Notes under the pieces: model-generated
What the model was told of the DNA's origin: nothing
What the model saw: only the letters and a program-made list of their open reading frames with translations
The model's database searches: none
Part shown: in pieces, positions 40,245 through 51,863 of the stretch
Numbering within the stretch: the first letter of the stretch is position 1
Layout of the letters: every line of letters starts with the position of its first letter
Assembly: GCF_017357245.1 (NCBI RefSeq)
Contig: NZ_CP071612.1
Span: 1,987,001 to 2,051,000, forward strand
Direction of reading: 5' to 3'
Source of the DNA: Rhizobium bangladeshense
Lineage (GTDB): Bacteria; Pseudomonadota; Alphaproteobacteria; Rhizobiales; Rhizobiaceae
DNA: 64,000 nucleotides
Program-made: the position numbers and the translations under genes

Positions 40245-40805
40245 ATGAGTGAAGGTATCGATATCAAGGAATTGAAGCGCCGCATGGACGGCGCGGTCTC
40301 CTCGTTCAAGAGCGACATCGCATCGTTGCGCACCGGCCGTGCTTCGGCCAACATCCTGGATCCGGTAACGATCGAGGCCTACGGTTCGCGCGTGCCCTTG
40401 AACCAGGTCGCCAACATTACCGTACCCGAGCCCCGCATGCTGACGGTTTCCGTCTGGGACAAGTCGATGGTCAGCGCCGTCGAGCGCGGCATCCGCGAAT
40501 CCAATCTCGGGCTGAACCCGATCGTCGACGGCCAGAATCTGCGCATTCCGCTGCCGGAGCTGAACGAGGAGCGCCGCAAGTCGCTCGTCAAGGTGGCTCA
40601 CGACTATGCCGAGAAGAGCAAGGTCGCGATTCGCCATGTTCGCCGCGACGGCATGGACGGCCTCAAGAAAGCCGAAAAGGACGGTGTAATCGGCCAGGAC
40701 GAGAGCCGTGCGCAATCCGAACGCGTACAGAAGATGACGGACGAAACGATTTCCGAAATCGACCGCTTGCTTGGCGAGAAGGAAAAGGAAATCATGCAGG
40801 TCTAG
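40245..40805 (+). CDS. frr: ribosome recycling factor
   Basis: This 186-residue protein releases ribosomes after termination. [40 protein letters not shown], the central domain with [20 protein letters not shown] and the long C-terminal helix RNVRRDG-type ([17 protein letters not shown]) are all typical. GGGAG is 9 nt before the ATG. uppS follows after 37 nt. Confidence 0.98.
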   Translation: MSEGIDIKELKRRMDGAVSSFKSDIASLRTGRASANILDPVTIEAYGSRVPLNQVANITVPEPRMLTVSVWDKSMVSAVERGIRESNLGLNPIVDGQNLRIPLPELNEERRKSLVKVAHDYAEKSKVAIRHVRRDGMDGLKKAEKDGVIGQDESRAQSERVQKMTDETISEIDRLLGEKEKEIMQV

Positions 40806-40842
40806 TGGATCTGTGCCTTTGCCTGGAAAGACCGGACGGGAA

Positions 40843-41586
40843 ATGTCGGAATCTATATTTGTGACTGTGCCAGAGCATGTTGCCATCATCATGGACGGCA
40901 ATGGCCGTTGGGCAAAGCAGCGCGGCTTGCCGCGCACGATGGGCCATCGCAAGGGCGTCGAAGCGGTGCGCGAGACAGTACGCGCCGCCGGCGCCGCCGG
41001 CATTAAATATCTCACCCTCTTCGCCTTCTCCTCGGAGAACTGGCGCCGGCCCGAGGCCGAGGTTTCCGATCTGCTCGGTCTGCTCAAGGCTTTCATCCGC
41101 CGCGACTTGGCCGAGCTTCATCGCCAGAATGTGCGCATCAAGGTGATCGGCGACCGCCACAGTCTGCGCAGCGACATCCTCGCCCTGCTGCTCGAGGCGG
41201 AGGAGACGACCAGGGACAATACGGCGCTGACCCTGGTCATCGCCTTCAACTACGGTTCGCGCGACGAAATCGCGCGCGCCGTGGTGAGCTTGGCGAGGGA
41301 CGTCGAGGCCGGGCGCCTGAGGGCGCAGGACATCACTCCCGCTCTGATCAACGCCCGCCTCGACACGGCGGGCATCCCCGATCCGGATCTCATCATTCGC
41401 ACCAGCGGCGAGGAACGGCTTTCCAACTTCCTGCTCTGGCAGGCGGCCTATTCGGAATTCATTTTCGTGCCGGAATATTGGCCCGATTTCAGCCCGGAGA
41501 TTTTCCGCTCGGCGCTGGAAAAGTTCGCCTCCCGCGACCGGCGCTTCGGCGGCCTGTCATCCCAGGCAGCCGCGGTCGGTACCTGA
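40843..41586 (+). CDS. uppS: undecaprenyl diphosphate synthase
   Basis: This 247-residue cis-prenyltransferase makes the C55 lipid carrier for wall and LPS synthesis. The catalytic Asp is in [48 protein letters not shown] and [19 protein letters not shown] follow. The ATG at 40843 begins [13 protein letters not shown]; 24 earlier codons overlap the end of frr and are not coding-like. The stop overlaps the cdsA start. Confidence 0.97.
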   Translation: MSESIFVTVPEHVAIIMDGNGRWAKQRGLPRTMGHRKGVEAVRETVRAAGAAGIKYLTLFAFSSENWRRPEAEVSDLLGLLKAFIRRDLAELHRQNVRIKVIGDRHSLRSDILALLLEAEETTRDNTALTLVIAFNYGSRDEIARAVVSLARDVEAGRLRAQDITPALINARLDTAGIPDPDLIIRTSGEERLSNFLLWQAAYSEFIFVPEYWPDFSPEIFRSALEKFASRDRRFGGLSSQAAAVGT

Positions 41587-42416
41587 TGCAGCAGGAACTG
41601 AAACTGCGCATCGTTTCAGGATTGGTTCTCGCGGTCATCGTTCTTGTCGCCACCTGGTATGGCGGCCTTGCCTTCCGCATGCTGGCGGCGGTGATCGGTC
41701 TGCTGATCTACTATGAATGGTCGAAAATAACCGGCATTGCGCGTGATTGGGTCGCCAATGTGGTCGGCTGGATTGGCGAAGCGGCGGTTGCCTTCCTCGT
41801 GCTTGTCGGCAATTTCGAATTTGCCGCCGGCATGCTGGCCGGCATCACCGCCGTCGGCATAGCGCTGATCATCCTGCATGGCACGAGCCGCTGGCTGCCA
41901 CTAGGCTTGTTTTATGCGGGCGCCACCGGCCTGGCGCTCGCCGCGATCAGAAGCAACGACCAACCAGGCCTTTACGCGATGCTTTTCGTCTTTGCCGTCG
42001 TCTGGGCGACCGATATCCTCGCCTATTTTGTCGGCAGGGCGCTCCGCGGACCGAAGCTTGCCCCATCGATTTCGCCAGGAAAGACATGGTCGGGTGCAAT
42101 CGGCGGCGCCATTTCCGCTGTTGCCGCCGGCGTCCTTCTCGCTCACTTTCTTTTCCCGGGCTCGGAAGTCGTCGCCGCCGGCGTGGCGCTCGTCCTGTCG
42201 GTGTGCAGCCAGTCGGGAGACCTTTTCGAATCCTTTATCAAACGAAAATTCGGCGCCAAGGATTCCAGCCGTCTCATTCCCGGCCATGGCGGCGTCATGG
42301 ATCGGGTCGACGGACTGATTTTCGCCTGTTTTGCGGCGTTCTTGCTTGCTGGACTATTTTCCGTGATAAAAGGGACCGGCATGGCGTCGCTCGGAGCGGC
42401 ATTGTTCGGTCTTTGA
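41586..42416 (+). CDS. cdsA: phosphatidate cytidylyltransferase
   Basis: This 276-residue membrane enzyme makes CDP-diacylglycerol for phospholipids. Several membrane spans are visible, then the C-terminal signature SGDLFESFIKRKFGAKDSSR, LIPGHGGVMDRVDG. The ATG at 41586 shares its first base with the uppS stop, so translation is coupled. rseP follows after 25 nt. Confidence 0.96.
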   Translation: MQQELKLRIVSGLVLAVIVLVATWYGGLAFRMLAAVIGLLIYYEWSKITGIARDWVANVVGWIGEAAVAFLVLVGNFEFAAGMLAGITAVGIALIILHGTSRWLPLGLFYAGATGLALAAIRSNDQPGLYAMLFVFAVVWATDILAYFVGRALRGPKLAPSISPGKTWSGAIGGAISAVAAGVLLAHFLFPGSEVVAAGVALVLSVCSQSGDLFESFIKRKFGAKDSSRLIPGHGGVMDRVDGLIFACFAAFLLAGLFSVIKGTGMASLGAALFGL

Positions 42417-42441
42417 TGACGCAGCCTGACGGAAGGAACTC

Positions 42442-43569
42442 ATGGACGTGATGACAGGCCTATATGCATTCGTGATGGGGAACATCGTCACCTTCATCCT
42501 GGTGCTCTCGCTGCTCGTCTTTGTTCATGAGATGGGCCATTACCTGGTCGGGCGGTGGAGCGGCATCCGCATCCTTGCCTTTTCCGTCGGCTTCGGTCCG
42601 GAGATATTCGGCTTCACCGACCGCCATGGAACACGCTGGAAGCTCTCCGTGATTCCGCTGGGCGGGTACGTCCGGTTCTTCGGCGACGAGGATGTTTCGA
42701 GCAAACCGGACAGCGACAAGCTTGCCGCCATGTCGAAGGAGGACAGGGCGCGCTCCTTTGCCGGCGCCAAGCTCTGGAAACGTGCTGCGACCGTGGCAGC
42801 CGGCCCGATCGCAAATTTCCTGCTGGCGATTGCCATCTTCACTGTTCTCTTCACCGTCTATGGCCGCATGATCGCCGACCCGGTCGTAGCCGAGGTCAGG
42901 CCGGGGACCTCGGCCGCCGCCGCCGGCATTCTTCCCGGCGATCTCCTGGTTGCCATCGACGGCGGCAAGGTAGAGACCTTCGAAGATGTGCGCCGCTATG
43001 TCGGCATGCGCCCGGGCCAGATGGTGGTAGTTACGGTCGAGCGCGGTGGCCAGAAGCTCGATGTACCGATGGTGCCGCAGCGCGTAGAGCAGACCGACCA
43101 GTTCGGCAACAAGATGGAAGTAGGCCAGATCGGCATCGTCACCAGCAAGGAAGCCGGCAATTTCCGCCTGCAGACCTACACGCCGCTTCAGGCGCTGCGT
43201 GAGGGCGTGATCGCCAGCGGGCAAATTGTTACCGGCACTTTCAAATATATCGGCAACATCTTCAACGGGTCGATGCGAGCCGATCAACTGGGCGGCCCGA
43301 TCCGTGTGGCGCAGGCTACCGGCCAGATGGCGCAGCTTGGCCTGGGGGCGGTGCTGCAGCTTGCCGCTGTGCTGTCGGTTTCGATAGGATTGCTTAACCT
43401 GATGCCGGTTCCGGTACTTGATGGCGGCCACCTGATGTTCTATGCGGTGGAAGCGGTCCGAGGAAAACCGCTGGGCGCCAAGGCCCAGGAAATTGCGTTT
43501 CGTATAGGCTTGGCGATGATACTGACATTGATGGTTTTCACGACCTGGAACGACATCAGCCTGAGCTGA
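42442..43569 (+). CDS. rseP: site-2 intramembrane metalloprotease RseP/MmpA
   Basis: This 375-residue inner-membrane protease has the zinc motif FVHEMGHYLVG near residue 30, one periplasmic PDZ domain (GTSAAAAGILPGDLLVAIDG) and the second catalytic motif NLMPVPVLDGGHL. It cleaves membrane-spanning regulatory or remnant signal peptides. GGAAGGA precedes the ATG. Its place between cdsA and bamA is conserved across proteobacteria. Confidence 0.95.
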   Translation: MDVMTGLYAFVMGNIVTFILVLSLLVFVHEMGHYLVGRWSGIRILAFSVGFGPEIFGFTDRHGTRWKLSVIPLGGYVRFFGDEDVSSKPDSDKLAAMSKEDRARSFAGAKLWKRAATVAAGPIANFLLAIAIFTVLFTVYGRMIADPVVAEVRPGTSAAAAGILPGDLLVAIDGGKVETFEDVRRYVGMRPGQMVVVTVERGGQKLDVPMVPQRVEQTDQFGNKMEVGQIGIVTSKEAGNFRLQTYTPLQALREGVIASGQIVTGTFKYIGNIFNGSMRADQLGGPIRVAQATGQMAQLGLGAVLQLAAVLSVSIGLLNLMPVPVLDGGHLMFYAVEAVRGKPLGAKAQEIAFRIGLAMILTLMVFTTWNDISLS

Positions 43570-43771
43570 GGGTAAACGCGTAAGGCAAGGGAATTACTAT
43601 TTATTTACGATGTTTCAAGGCTGTAGTGGCGAATGGGTCACGCTTGGAAATGAAGTAAACAGAAATTAACGACCTCCCTTGCTTGTATGTCAAAAGCGGG
43701 TAAAACGACACACGTGACCGGAATCGGGTTCTCCCGGGGACGGGGACGAGGGAAAAAAGGTAATAGGTGAA

Positions 43772-46105
43772 ATGAAGGCTGGTTCAAGGTTTTTGAACGC
43801 AGTATCGGCGGTTGCGCTGTCTGCTGGTGTTGTTGCTTCGGGCGCAGGTGCTTTGACGTTCGTTTCCGCTACGGCCGCTGAGGCCGCGGTCATTCAGCGC
43901 ATCGATGTGCGTGGCGCAAGCCGCGTTGGCGCGGAAGCCGTCCGGTCGAATCTCACCATCACACCCGGCAAGAGTTTCTCGAACACTGATATCGATAATT
44001 CCGTCAAACAGCTTTACGGCACGGGCTACTTCTCCGACGTCAAGATTTCGGTTTCCGGCGGCACTCTCGTCGTCAATGTCCAGGAGGCCCAGCTCGTCAA
44101 CCAGGTTGTCTTCAATGGCAACCGCAAGATCAAGGATGACAAGCTCGCGACGATCGTTCAGACCCGTGCTGCTGGTCCTTACAGCGACACGCAGATTCAG
44201 TCCGACATCCAGGCGATCAAGGACGCCTATGCCGCCACTGGCCGCAGCGAAGTCGAAGTGACGACGCAGGTGGTGCCGCTCGGTGAGGGCCGCGTCAATC
44301 TCGCCTTCGTCATCAACGAGGGCGATCGGACTAAGATCGACTCGATCAATTTCGTCGGCAACAACGCCTACAGCGCGGGCCGACTGGCTGCGGTCATCAA
44401 CACCAAGCGTTCGAACTTCCTTTCGTTCCTGACCCGCAAGGACGTCTACAACGAAGACAAGCTCCACGCCGACGAAGAAGCGCTGCGTCAGTTCTATTAC
44501 AATCGCGGCTATGCCGACATGCGCATCGTCTCTTCCGATGCGACCTTCGACGAGGCGACCAACAAATACACGCTCACCTTCAACATCGAGGAAGGCCAGC
44601 GTTACGACTTCGGGCCGGTGACTGTCCAATCGACCGTCGAAGGCGTCGGTTCCGATCAGCTGCTGCCGCTCGTGCGCACGAAGGAAGGCCAGGTCTACAG
44701 CGCCAAGGAGGTGCAGAAGTCGATCGAAGCGATTTCCGATCAGGTGGCATCCGCCGGTTATCCCTTCGCGCGCGTGACGCCGCGCGGTAACCGCGACCTC
44801 AACAACAACACGATCGGCGTCGAATATCTCGTCGATCAGGGCGAGCGCGCCTATGTCGAGCGCATCGAAATCCGCGGCAACAGCCGCACGCGCGACTACG
44901 TAATTCGCCGCGAATTCGACATGAGTGAAGGCGATGCCTTCAATCAGCAGATGATCACCAAGGCCAAGCGTCGCCTGGAAGCGCTCGGTTACTTCTCTTC
45001 CGTCAATATCTCCACCCAGCCGGGTAGCTCGCCTGACCGGGTCGTGGTGGTGGTCGACGTGCAGGATCAGTCGACCGGTTCGTTCGGTGTCGGCGCGGGT
45101 TATGCTGCCGGCGGCGATGGTCTGCTGCTTGAAGCATCGATCGAAGAAAAGAACTTCCTCGGCCGCGGTCAGTACATCCGGATTTCCGCCGGCGGCGGTC
45201 AGGAAGGCTCGCGCGCCTACGGCGTCAGCTTCACCGAACCCTATTTCCTCGGCTATCGCCTGGCGGCGGGCTTCGACGTCAACCACAGCGAGACGTCGAG
45301 CAACGATGATTATGACTACGAGGAAACCAGCGTCGTACTGCGCGTCACAGCGCCGATCACCGAAGATCTGGCGACGACCTTCCGTTATAACTACAAGCAG
45401 ATGAAGTATGACGGCGATACCGCCGACCTTTCGGCCACCTACGCAAACCTGGTGGACGAGAGCCCCTGGACGCGTTCTTCCGTCTCGCAGACGCTGACCT
45501 ACAACACGCTCGACGACACAGTCCTGCCGCGTGAAGGCATCTATGCGACGGCGACGCATGAAATTGCCGGCCTCGGCGGCGACTCCCAGTTCTACAAGAT
45601 TTACGGCAAGGCGCGCTATTACCACCTTCTCGCCGACGATGCCGATATTATCGGCTCGCTCTCCGCGTCGGCGGGTTATGTCATTGGCTTCGACAATAAC
45701 CTGAACGTCTTCGACCAGTTCACCCTGACCAACGCCGATATTCGCGGCTTTGAAAACAAGGGCATCGGTCCGCGCATCAGGGGCAACAACGATGACCCGC
45801 TCGGCGGCACGACCTATTTCACGGCGTCTGCTGAAGCCACCTTCCCGATGCCGGGCTTCCCGCGTGACTTCAACCTGCGTGGCGCAGTCTTTGCCGACGC
45901 CGGCACGCTCTTCGGCAACGATGTCGAGCTTCTCGGCTCCGATCAGGCTGAAGGCACCAGTGCTTCGCTGCGCGCTTCCGTCGGTGTCGGTGTCGTCTGG
46001 CAGTCTCCTTTCGGTGCATTGCGTCTGGATTACGCGATCCCGGTTCTCAAAGAAGACTTCGACAAGACGCAGAACTTCAAGTTTGGCATCAACAACCAAT
46101 TCTGA
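43772..46105 (+). CDS. bamA: outer membrane protein assembly factor BamA
   Basis: This 777-residue Omp85 protein inserts beta-barrels into the outer membrane. A signal peptide (to about residue 36) precedes five POTRA domains (about 37-430; [20 protein letters not shown] is the first). A C-terminal barrel ends in the usual aromatic Phe (FGINNQF). The conserved barrel lid motif is present as [12 protein letters not shown] near 680. The 200-nt gap after rseP should hold its own promoter. lpxD follows after 50 nt. Confidence 0.97.
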   Translation: MKAGSRFLNAVSAVALSAGVVASGAGALTFVSATAAEAAVIQRIDVRGASRVGAEAVRSNLTITPGKSFSNTDIDNSVKQLYGTGYFSDVKISVSGGTLVVNVQEAQLVNQVVFNGNRKIKDDKLATIVQTRAAGPYSDTQIQSDIQAIKDAYAATGRSEVEVTTQVVPLGEGRVNLAFVINEGDRTKIDSINFVGNNAYSAGRLAAVINTKRSNFLSFLTRKDVYNEDKLHADEEALRQFYYNRGYADMRIVSSDATFDEATNKYTLTFNIEEGQRYDFGPVTVQSTVEGVGSDQLLPLVRTKEGQVYSAKEVQKSIEAISDQVASAGYPFARVTPRGNRDLNNNTIGVEYLVDQGERAYVERIEIRGNSRTRDYVIRREFDMSEGDAFNQQMITKAKRRLEALGYFSSVNISTQPGSSPDRVVVVVDVQDQSTGSFGVGAGYAAGGDGLLLEASIEEKNFLGRGQYIRISAGGGQEGSRAYGVSFTEPYFLGYRLAAGFDVNHSETSSNDDYDYEETSVVLRVTAPITEDLATTFRYNYKQMKYDGDTADLSATYANLVDESPWTRSSVSQTLTYNTLDDTVLPREGIYATATHEIAGLGGDSQFYKIYGKARYYHLLADDADIIGSLSASAGYVIGFDNNLNVFDQFTLTNADIRGFENKGIGPRIRGNNDDPLGGTTYFTASAEATFPMPGFPRDFNLRGAVFADAGTLFGNDVELLGSDQAEGTSASLRASVGVGVVWQSPFGALRLDYAIPVLKEDFDKTQNFKFGINNQF

Positions 46106-46155
46106 TATCGGCAGTCCGGAACTGTAAGACTCAATTCCGTTCTGGAGCATTGCCG

Positions 46156-47220
46156 ATGGAGCAAAACGTTTTTTTTCTGCCCCATGAAGGTCTGAAGCTC
46201 GCTGAGCTGGTAGAGTTTCTTGGGGCAGAACTCGCCAATTCCGATCACGCAGATGTCGTCGTCCGGTCTGTCGCCCCCATCAGCCGGGCACAGGCGGGCG
46301 ATGTCTGTTATATTCTCTCGCGTCGTAACCGCGAGGAATTTGCGACATGCGAGGCGTCGGCGGTGATCTGCGACAAGTCGCTCGCCGATCTCGTTCCTCC
46401 GCATCTTCCGGTCATCCTCTCGTCCAATCCGCATGCGGCTTTCGCGATGGCGGGCGGTCTGTTCTACCCCGCGGCATTGCGGCCGGTCGTCATTTCGGGT
46501 GAGAGCGACATCGCTCCGAGCGCTGTCATCGATCCGAGCGCCAGGCTTGAAAAGGGCGTGATCGTCGAACCGCTGGCCGTCATCGGTGCACATGCGGAGA
46601 TCGGGGAGGGAACGCGCATCGGCGCGAACTGCGTCATCGGACCGAACGTCAAGATCGGCCGGGATTGCTCGATTGCGGCTGGCGCGAGCGTTCTCTGCGC
46701 GCTGATCGGCAACGGCGTCATCATCCACAACGGCGTTCGCATCGGCCAGGATGGTTTCGGTTATGCGCCGGGTCCGCGCGGCATGATCAAGATCGTCCAG
46801 ATCGGCCGGGTAATCATCCAGGACAATGTCGAGATCGGCGCCAACACCACCATCGACCGCGGCGCCATGGACGATACGGTGATCGGCGAGGGGACCAAGA
46901 TCGACAATCAGGTGCAGATCGGCCACAACGTTCAGATCGGCCGCCATTGCGCCGTAGTTTCACAGGTCGGCATTGCTGGCAGCACGAAGATCGGCAACGG
47001 CGTGCAGATCGGTGGCCAGGTTGGAATCAAGGGGCATGTGACGATCGGTGACGGCGTGCAGATCGCTGCCAAAAGCGGTATCATGACCGATCTTGCAGCC
47101 GGCGGACAATATGGCGGCATACCTGCGCGTCCGTTAAAAGACTATTTGAGAGATGCCGCGCAACTGGTGTCGAAAACCAGATCGCAGGGGCGGAAACCTG
47201 GAGGCAAGCAAAATGACTGA
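46156..47220 (+). CDS. lpxD: UDP-3-O-acylglucosamine N-acyltransferase
   Basis: This 354-residue enzyme adds the N-linked hydroxyacyl chain in lipid A synthesis. The N-terminal uridine-binding domain is followed by a long left-handed beta-helix of hexapeptide repeats ([20 protein letters not shown]) with the catalytic His in [13 protein letters not shown]. The ATG at 46156 begins [12 protein letters not shown]; the frame upstream reaches only a TTG. It overlaps fabZ by 8 nt. Confidence 0.97.
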   Translation: MEQNVFFLPHEGLKLAELVEFLGAELANSDHADVVVRSVAPISRAQAGDVCYILSRRNREEFATCEASAVICDKSLADLVPPHLPVILSSNPHAAFAMAGGLFYPAALRPVVISGESDIAPSAVIDPSARLEKGVIVEPLAVIGAHAEIGEGTRIGANCVIGPNVKIGRDCSIAAGASVLCALIGNGVIIHNGVRIGQDGFGYAPGPRGMIKIVQIGRVIIQDNVEIGANTTIDRGAMDDTVIGEGTKIDNQVQIGHNVQIGRHCAVVSQVGIAGSTKIGNGVQIGGQVGIKGHVTIGDGVQIAAKSGIMTDLAAGGQYGGIPARPLKDYLRDAAQLVSKTRSQGRKPGGKQND

Positions 47221-47680
47221 GGAAGCCACGACAACGCTTTCTTCGGCTGACATCATTGAGATCATGAAGTTGCTGCCGCATCGTTACCCGTTTCTCATGG
47301 TCGACAAGATCATTGAGATTGACGGTGACAATACGGCGATCGGCATCAAGAACGTTACGGTGAACGAGCCGCACTTCACCGGTCATTTCCCGGAGTCACC
47401 GATCATGCCGGGCGTTCTGCTGATAGAAGGCATGGCTCAGACGGCGGGTGCGATCTGTGCCAAGAAGGAAGGTCAGCCGGGCAACCTCGTCTATTTCATG
47501 ACCATCGAGAACGCGCGCTTCCGCAAGCCAGTCGTGCCTGGTGATCGCGTCGAATTCCACGTCAAGAAGCACAAGCAGCGCGGCAATATCTGGAAATTCC
47601 ATTGCGACGCCAAGGTTGATGGCGCGCTTGTCGCCGAGGCCGATATCGGCGCGATGATCGTTCGTAAGGATCAGGCATGA
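47213..47680 (+). CDS. fabZ: 3-hydroxyacyl-ACP dehydratase
   Basis: This 155-residue hot-dog enzyme dehydrates 3-hydroxyacyl-ACP, balancing supply to fatty acids and lipid [15 protein letters not shown] contains the active-site His; [20 protein letters not shown] with its Glu region follows. The start codon overlaps the lpxD end and the stop overlaps the lpxA start (ATGA). Confidence 0.97.
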   Translation: MTEEATTTLSSADIIEIMKLLPHRYPFLMVDKIIEIDGDNTAIGIKNVTVNEPHFTGHFPESPIMPGVLLIEGMAQTAGAICAKKEGQPGNLVYFMTIENARFRKPVVPGDRVEFHVKKHKQRGNIWKFHCDAKVDGALVAEADIGAMIVRKDQA

Positions 47681-48495
47681 GCAATATCGCCGAAAGCGCC
47701 CGTATTCATCCGATGGCCGTCGTCGAAGACGGGGCTACCATCGGCGAGGGCGTGAAAATCGGTCCTTTCTGCCATGTCGGGCCGCATGTTGTCCTGCATG
47801 CGCATGTCGAGCTCCTGGGGCATGCGGTCGTCACCGGCCGTACCGTCATCGGCAAGGGCACGCGCATCTTCCCGATGGCCGTCATCGGCGGTGATCCGCA
47901 GAGCGTGCATCACGGCGGCGAGGAGACGACGTTGACGGTCGGCGCCAATTGCACGATCCGTGAAGGTGTGACCATGAACACCGGAACGGCCGATTTCGGC
48001 GGCCAGACGATCGTCGGCGACAACAACCTTTTCCTAGCCAATTCCCATGTCGCACACGACTGCCGGGTCGGCAATCATGTGATCATGTCAAACAACGTCA
48101 TGCTCGCCGGCCATGTCGTCATCGAGGATCGCGTGATCCTCGGCGGCGGCTCGGCCGTTCATCAGTTCACCCGTGTCGGCCGCCAGGCCTTCGTCGGCGG
48201 CCTGTCGGCGGTGAGCTACGATGTTATTCCCTATGGCATGCTGAACGGCAATCCCGGTGTGCTGAGCGGCCTCAACGTCGTCGGCATGACGCGCGCCGGC
48301 ATTGATCGCGCCGTCATCCACAGAGTGCGTCGTGCTTATAAGGCGATTTTCGAGGGAACGGCCTCCATCCGCGAAAACGCCGCGGCAATCCGCGAGGAAT
48401 ACTCCGATTGCGAGCAGGTGGTGCAGATCCTCGACTTCATCGCGGCCGATAGCGACCGCGCACTGTCCTCGCCGACGCGAGGGCAGAAGGGCTAG
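47677..48495 (+). CDS. lpxA: UDP-N-acetylglucosamine O-acyltransferase
   Basis: This 272-residue enzyme starts lipid A synthesis. Hexapeptide coils run from [20 protein letters not shown] onward; the catalytic His region is [20 protein letters not shown], and the C-terminal helical domain begins near [20 protein letters not shown]. It overlaps fabZ by 4 nt and is followed by lpxI 3 nt later. Confidence 0.97.
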   Translation: MSNIAESARIHPMAVVEDGATIGEGVKIGPFCHVGPHVVLHAHVELLGHAVVTGRTVIGKGTRIFPMAVIGGDPQSVHHGGEETTLTVGANCTIREGVTMNTGTADFGGQTIVGDNNLFLANSHVAHDCRVGNHVIMSNNVMLAGHVVIEDRVILGGGSAVHQFTRVGRQAFVGGLSAVSYDVIPYGMLNGNPGVLSGLNVVGMTRAGIDRAVIHRVRRAYKAIFEGTASIRENAAAIREEYSDCEQVVQILDFIAADSDRALSSPTRGQKG

Positions 48496-48498
48496 CCC

Positions 48499-49380
48499 GT
48501 GGCTTTACCTAGCGACACCGCTGCGGGCCGGCTGGCGATCATCGCCGGCGGCGGCCTTCTGCCTTCCTATGTCGCCGAAGCCGCGCGCGCGGCCGGGGAA
48601 GATCCCATTATCGTTGCGCTGAAGGATGAGAGTGACCGGCGCTGGGAGGACTACGATCACGCCGTCATCGGCATCGGCGATTTCGCCGCCCTCGACGGGC
48701 TGTTCAACCGGTATGGCGTCGGGCGCGTGGTAATGTCGGGGAGCGTACGCCGCCGGCCGGAATGGCGCGATGTGCGCCCCACGATGCGTATCCTGATGAA
48801 GGTTCCTGCTGCTATTCGTACCCTGCTGTCCGGCGGCGACGATACGGTTTTGCAGATGGTGATCCGGTTGATCGAGGGGAACGGCCGGCGCGTCGTTGGC
48901 GCCCATGAGATCGCTCCGGATCTTCTTGCATCAGTCGGACCGCTTGGTGCCGTGGCGCCCGGTGAGGAAGATCGGCGCGATATTGCCTGCGCGGCCGAAG
49001 CCGCCGAAATGCTCGGCCGGCTCGATGTCGGGCAGGGTGCCGTCAGCATCGGCGGACGCGTCGTTGCACTGGAGGGGTTGGAAGGCACCGATCAGATGCT
49101 GGAGCGTGTCGCGGGGCTCAGGGCCGCCGGGCGTATCTCGCCGCGCCGCCGCGGCGGGCTCGTCAAGCTCTGCAAACCGCAGCAGGATATCCGCGCCGAC
49201 CTCCCGGCGATCGGTGTTTCCACAATCCTGAACGCCGCGAAAGCCGGCCTTGCCGGCATCGCCGTCGAGGCCGGCCGTTCGCTGGTGCTCGATCGGGCCG
49301 CAGTCATCAGCGCCGCCGATGAGGCCCGCCTTTTCGTTTGCGGCATTGATCGCGGCTTACCGGCATGGGGGCTGGAATGA
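48499..49380 (+). CDS. lpxI: UDP-2,3-diacylglucosamine hydrolase LpxI
   Basis: This 293-residue protein belongs to the LpxI (DUF1009) family that replaces LpxH in alphaproteobacteria and yields lipid X. LAIIAGGGLLPSYVAEAARA, VMSGSVRRRPEWRD and LRIVGAHE-type (RRVVGAHEIAPDLLA) blocks are present, with the C-terminal GQGAVSIGGRVVALEGLEGT and DLPAIGVSTILNAAKAGLAG. The start is a GTG. The stop overlaps lpxB. Confidence 0.95.
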   Translation: MALPSDTAAGRLAIIAGGGLLPSYVAEAARAAGEDPIIVALKDESDRRWEDYDHAVIGIGDFAALDGLFNRYGVGRVVMSGSVRRRPEWRDVRPTMRILMKVPAAIRTLLSGGDDTVLQMVIRLIEGNGRRVVGAHEIAPDLLASVGPLGAVAPGEEDRRDIACAAEAAEMLGRLDVGQGAVSIGGRVVALEGLEGTDQMLERVAGLRAAGRISPRRRGGLVKLCKPQQDIRADLPAIGVSTILNAAKAGLAGIAVEAGRSLVLDRAAVISAADEARLFVCGIDRGLPAWGLE

Positions 49381-50546
49381 GTGGGGCGCCCCTGAAGATT
49401 GCCGTCATTGCCGGGGAGGTGTCGGGTGATCTGCTTGGCGCCGATCTCATCGCCGCGCTCAAGCGCATTCATGCCGGACCGGTGGAACTCGTCGGTGTCG
49501 GCGGCGAGGGGCTGCAGGCGGAAGGACTGCGTTCCCTATTCGATTTCTCCGAGCTGTCGATCATGGGCATCACGCAGGTGCTGACGCGGCTGCCAAGGCT
49601 GTTTGGCCTGATCCGTCGAACAACGGCGGAGATCATCGCCGCAAAGCCGGATATCCTTCTCATCATCGACAGCCCCGACTTCACCCATCGTGTCGCCAAG
49701 CGCGTGCGCACCGCGCTGCCCGACCTTCCTGTCGTTAATTACGTCTGCCCGAGTGTCTGGGCCTGGAAGGAATATCGGGCCAAGCGTATGCTCGGCTATG
49801 TCGATCACGTGCTTGCCGTCCTGCCATTTGAACCGGCAACGATGCAGCGCCTGAATGGCCCCGCCACAACCTATGTCGGGCATCGTCTGGTCGCCGACCC
49901 AGCGCTGCAGGAGACGCGCCGCCTGCGCGTGGGAAGGCGACCCGGCACCGGCACGATCCTGCTTCTTCCCGGCTCACGCTCCTCCGAAATACAGAAGCTT
50001 CTGCCTTATTTCGAGGTCGCAACGAACGAACTTGTCACCCGCAACGGGCCGACACGGTTCGTTCTGCCGACGGTGACGCACAAGGAGGCGCTTGTCCGGA
50101 AAATGACGGCGGGATGGGCGGTAAAGCCGGAGATCGTCATCGGCGCGGAAGCAAAATGGAAAGCCTTTGCCGAGGCCGATGCAGCCATGGCGGCGTCCGG
50201 AACCGTTATTCTTGAACTTGCCCTAGCCGATGTTCCCGTCGTCTCCGCCTACAAGGTCGACTGGATCATGCGCATGCTGACATCGGGCATCAAGACCTGG
50301 ACCGGCGCGCTGCCGAACCTGATCGCCGATTATCCGGTCGTGCCGGAATATCTGAACGACATCGTTCGCGGCGCAAGCCTTGCACGGTGGATGGAAAGGC
50401 TGTCGGCTGACACCTTTCAGCTCAAGGCGATGAAGGAAGGCTACGAGCTCATCTGGCAGCGCATGCAGACGGAAAAGCCGCCGGGCGAACACGCCGCCGA
50501 AATCCTTCTCGACGTATTGAAAAAGAAAAAACCCGGCCATTCCTGA
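49377..50546 (+). CDS. lpxB: lipid-A-disaccharide synthase
   Basis: This 389-residue GT19 glycosyltransferase joins lipid X to its UDP precursor. KIAVIAGEVSGDLLGADLIA opens the protein; IDSPDFTHRVAKRVR, VNYVCPSVWAWKEYRAKRML and LPGSRSSEIQKLLP follow. The ATG at 49377 overlaps the lpxI stop; one four codons upstream is possible. The stop codon lies in the loop of the terminator. Confidence 0.97.
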   Translation: MSGAPLKIAVIAGEVSGDLLGADLIAALKRIHAGPVELVGVGGEGLQAEGLRSLFDFSELSIMGITQVLTRLPRLFGLIRRTTAEIIAAKPDILLIIDSPDFTHRVAKRVRTALPDLPVVNYVCPSVWAWKEYRAKRMLGYVDHVLAVLPFEPATMQRLNGPATTYVGHRLVADPALQETRRLRVGRRPGTGTILLLPGSRSSEIQKLLPYFEVATNELVTRNGPTRFVLPTVTHKEALVRKMTAGWAVKPEIVIGAEAKWKAFAEADAAMAASGTVILELALADVPVVSAYKVDWIMRMLTSGIKTWTGALPNLIADYPVVPEYLNDIVRGASLARWMERLSADTFQLKAMKEGYELIWQRMQTEKPPGEHAAEILLDVLKKKKPGHS

Positions 50547-50559
50547 CCGGGTTTTTTTT
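50529..50559. terminator. terminator between lpxB and gltA
   Basis: AAACCCGG / CCGGGTTT arms enclose the lpxB stop codon. A T8 run follows on the plus strand and A-rich sequence precedes, so it can serve both converging genes. Confidence 0.85.
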
Positions 50560-50573
50560 GAGTCCTGAAGCGA

Positions 50574-51863
50574 TCAGCGCTTCGAAACCGGGATGTAGTC
50601 GCGCTTCGGTTCGCCGACATAGAGCTGGCGCGGACGGCCGATGCGCTGTTCCGGATCCTCGATCATCTCGTTCCACTGGGCAATCCAGCCGACGGTGCGG
50701 GCAAGCGCGAAGAGCACGGTGAACATGGTCGTGGGGAAGCCCAGCGCCTTCAGCGTGATGCCGGAATAGAAGTCGATATTCGGGTAGAGCTTCTTCTCGA
50801 TGAAATATTCGTCAGTGAGCGCGATGCGCTCCAGCTCCATCGCCACTTCGAGCAGCGGATCGTCCTTGATGCCGAGTTCGCCGAGCACTTCATGCGTCGT
50901 CTTCTGCATGATCTTGGCGCGCGGATCGTAATTCTTGTAGACGCGGTGACCGAAGCCCATCAGGCGGAACGGATCGTTCTTGTCCTTGGCGCGGGCGATG
51001 TATTCCGGAATGTGGTCGACCGAGCCGATTTCCGTCAGCATGTTGAGCGCCGCTTCGTTGGCGCCGCCGTGAGCGGGGCCCCAGAGGCAGGCGATGCCGG
51101 CGGCGATGCAGGCGAACGGGTTGGCGCCCGACGAACCGGCGAGACGGACGGTCGAGGTCGAGGCGTTCTGTTCGTGATCGGCATGCAGAATGAAGATGCG
51201 GTCCATCGCGCGGGCAAGCACCGGATTGACAACATATTCCTCGCAGGGAACAGCAAAGCACATGCGCAGGAAGTTCGACGCGTAATCGAGGTCGTTCTTC
51301 GGGTAAACGAAGGGCTGGCCGATATGGTACTTGTAGGCCATGGCGGCAAGCGTCGGCATCTTGGCAATCATCCGCAGGCTGGCGACCATGCGCTGGTGCG
51401 GATCGGTGATATCAGTCGAGTCGTGATAGAAGGCCGACAGCGCGCCGACGCAGCCGCACATGACGGCCATCGGATGCGCGTCGCGGCGGAAGCCGGTGAA
51501 GAAGCGGGTCATCTGTTCATGCACCATCGTGTGGTGCGTGACGCGATAGTCGAAATCCTTCTTTTGCGCAGCGGTCGGCAGTTCGCCGTAGAGCAGGAGG
51601 TAGCAGACCTCGAGGAAGTCGCCATGCTCGGCGAGCTGTTCGATCGGATAACCGCGGTGCAGCAGGACACCCTCGTCGCCGTCGATATAGGTGATTTTCG
51701 ATTCACAGGATGCGGTCGAAGTGAAGCCCGGATCGTAGGTGAAGGAGGCGGTGTTCTTGTAGAGGGCACCGATATCGATGACGCTCGGGCCGATCGTGCC
51801 GCTTTTAACGGCAAGGTCGACTGATTTGTCACCGATTTTTATTGTAGCGCTTTGATCCGTCAT
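50574..51863 (-). CDS. gltA: citrate synthase, type II
   Basis: This 429-residue enzyme condenses acetyl-CoA with oxaloacetate. Active-site segments are [39 protein letters not shown], and [17 protein letters not shown] with its His. Length fits the hexameric Gram-negative type. The ATG at 51863 begins [14 protein letters not shown]. The adjacent 290-nt region to comEC has an inverted repeat AGCGTCC / GGGACGCT (51913-51947) in the leader. Confidence 0.97.
   Translation of the reverse strand: MTDQSATIKIGDKSVDLAVKSGTIGPSVIDIGALYKNTASFTYDPGFTSTASCESKITYIDGDEGVLLHRGYPIEQLAEHGDFLEVCYLLLYGELPTAAQKKDFDYRVTHHTMVHEQMTRFFTGFRRDAHPMAVMCGCVGALSAFYHDSTDITDPHQRMVASLRMIAKMPTLAAMAYKYHIGQPFVYPKNDLDYASNFLRMCFAVPCEEYVVNPVLARAMDRIFILHADHEQNASTSTVRLAGSSGANPFACIAAGIACLWGPAHGGANEAALNMLTEIGSVDHIPEYIARAKDKNDPFRLMGFGHRVYKNYDPRAKIMQKTTHEVLGELGIKDDPLLEVAMELERIALTDEYFIEKKLYPNIDFYSGITLKALGFPTTMFTVLFALARTVGWIAQWNEMIEDPEQRIGRPRQLYVGEPKRDYIPVSKR

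Noticed and set aside
43784..46150. Very long open frame on the strand opposite bamA
   Set aside because: It is the mirror of a high-GC coding gene; bamA has signal peptide, POTRA and barrel motifs, while the opposite frame has none.
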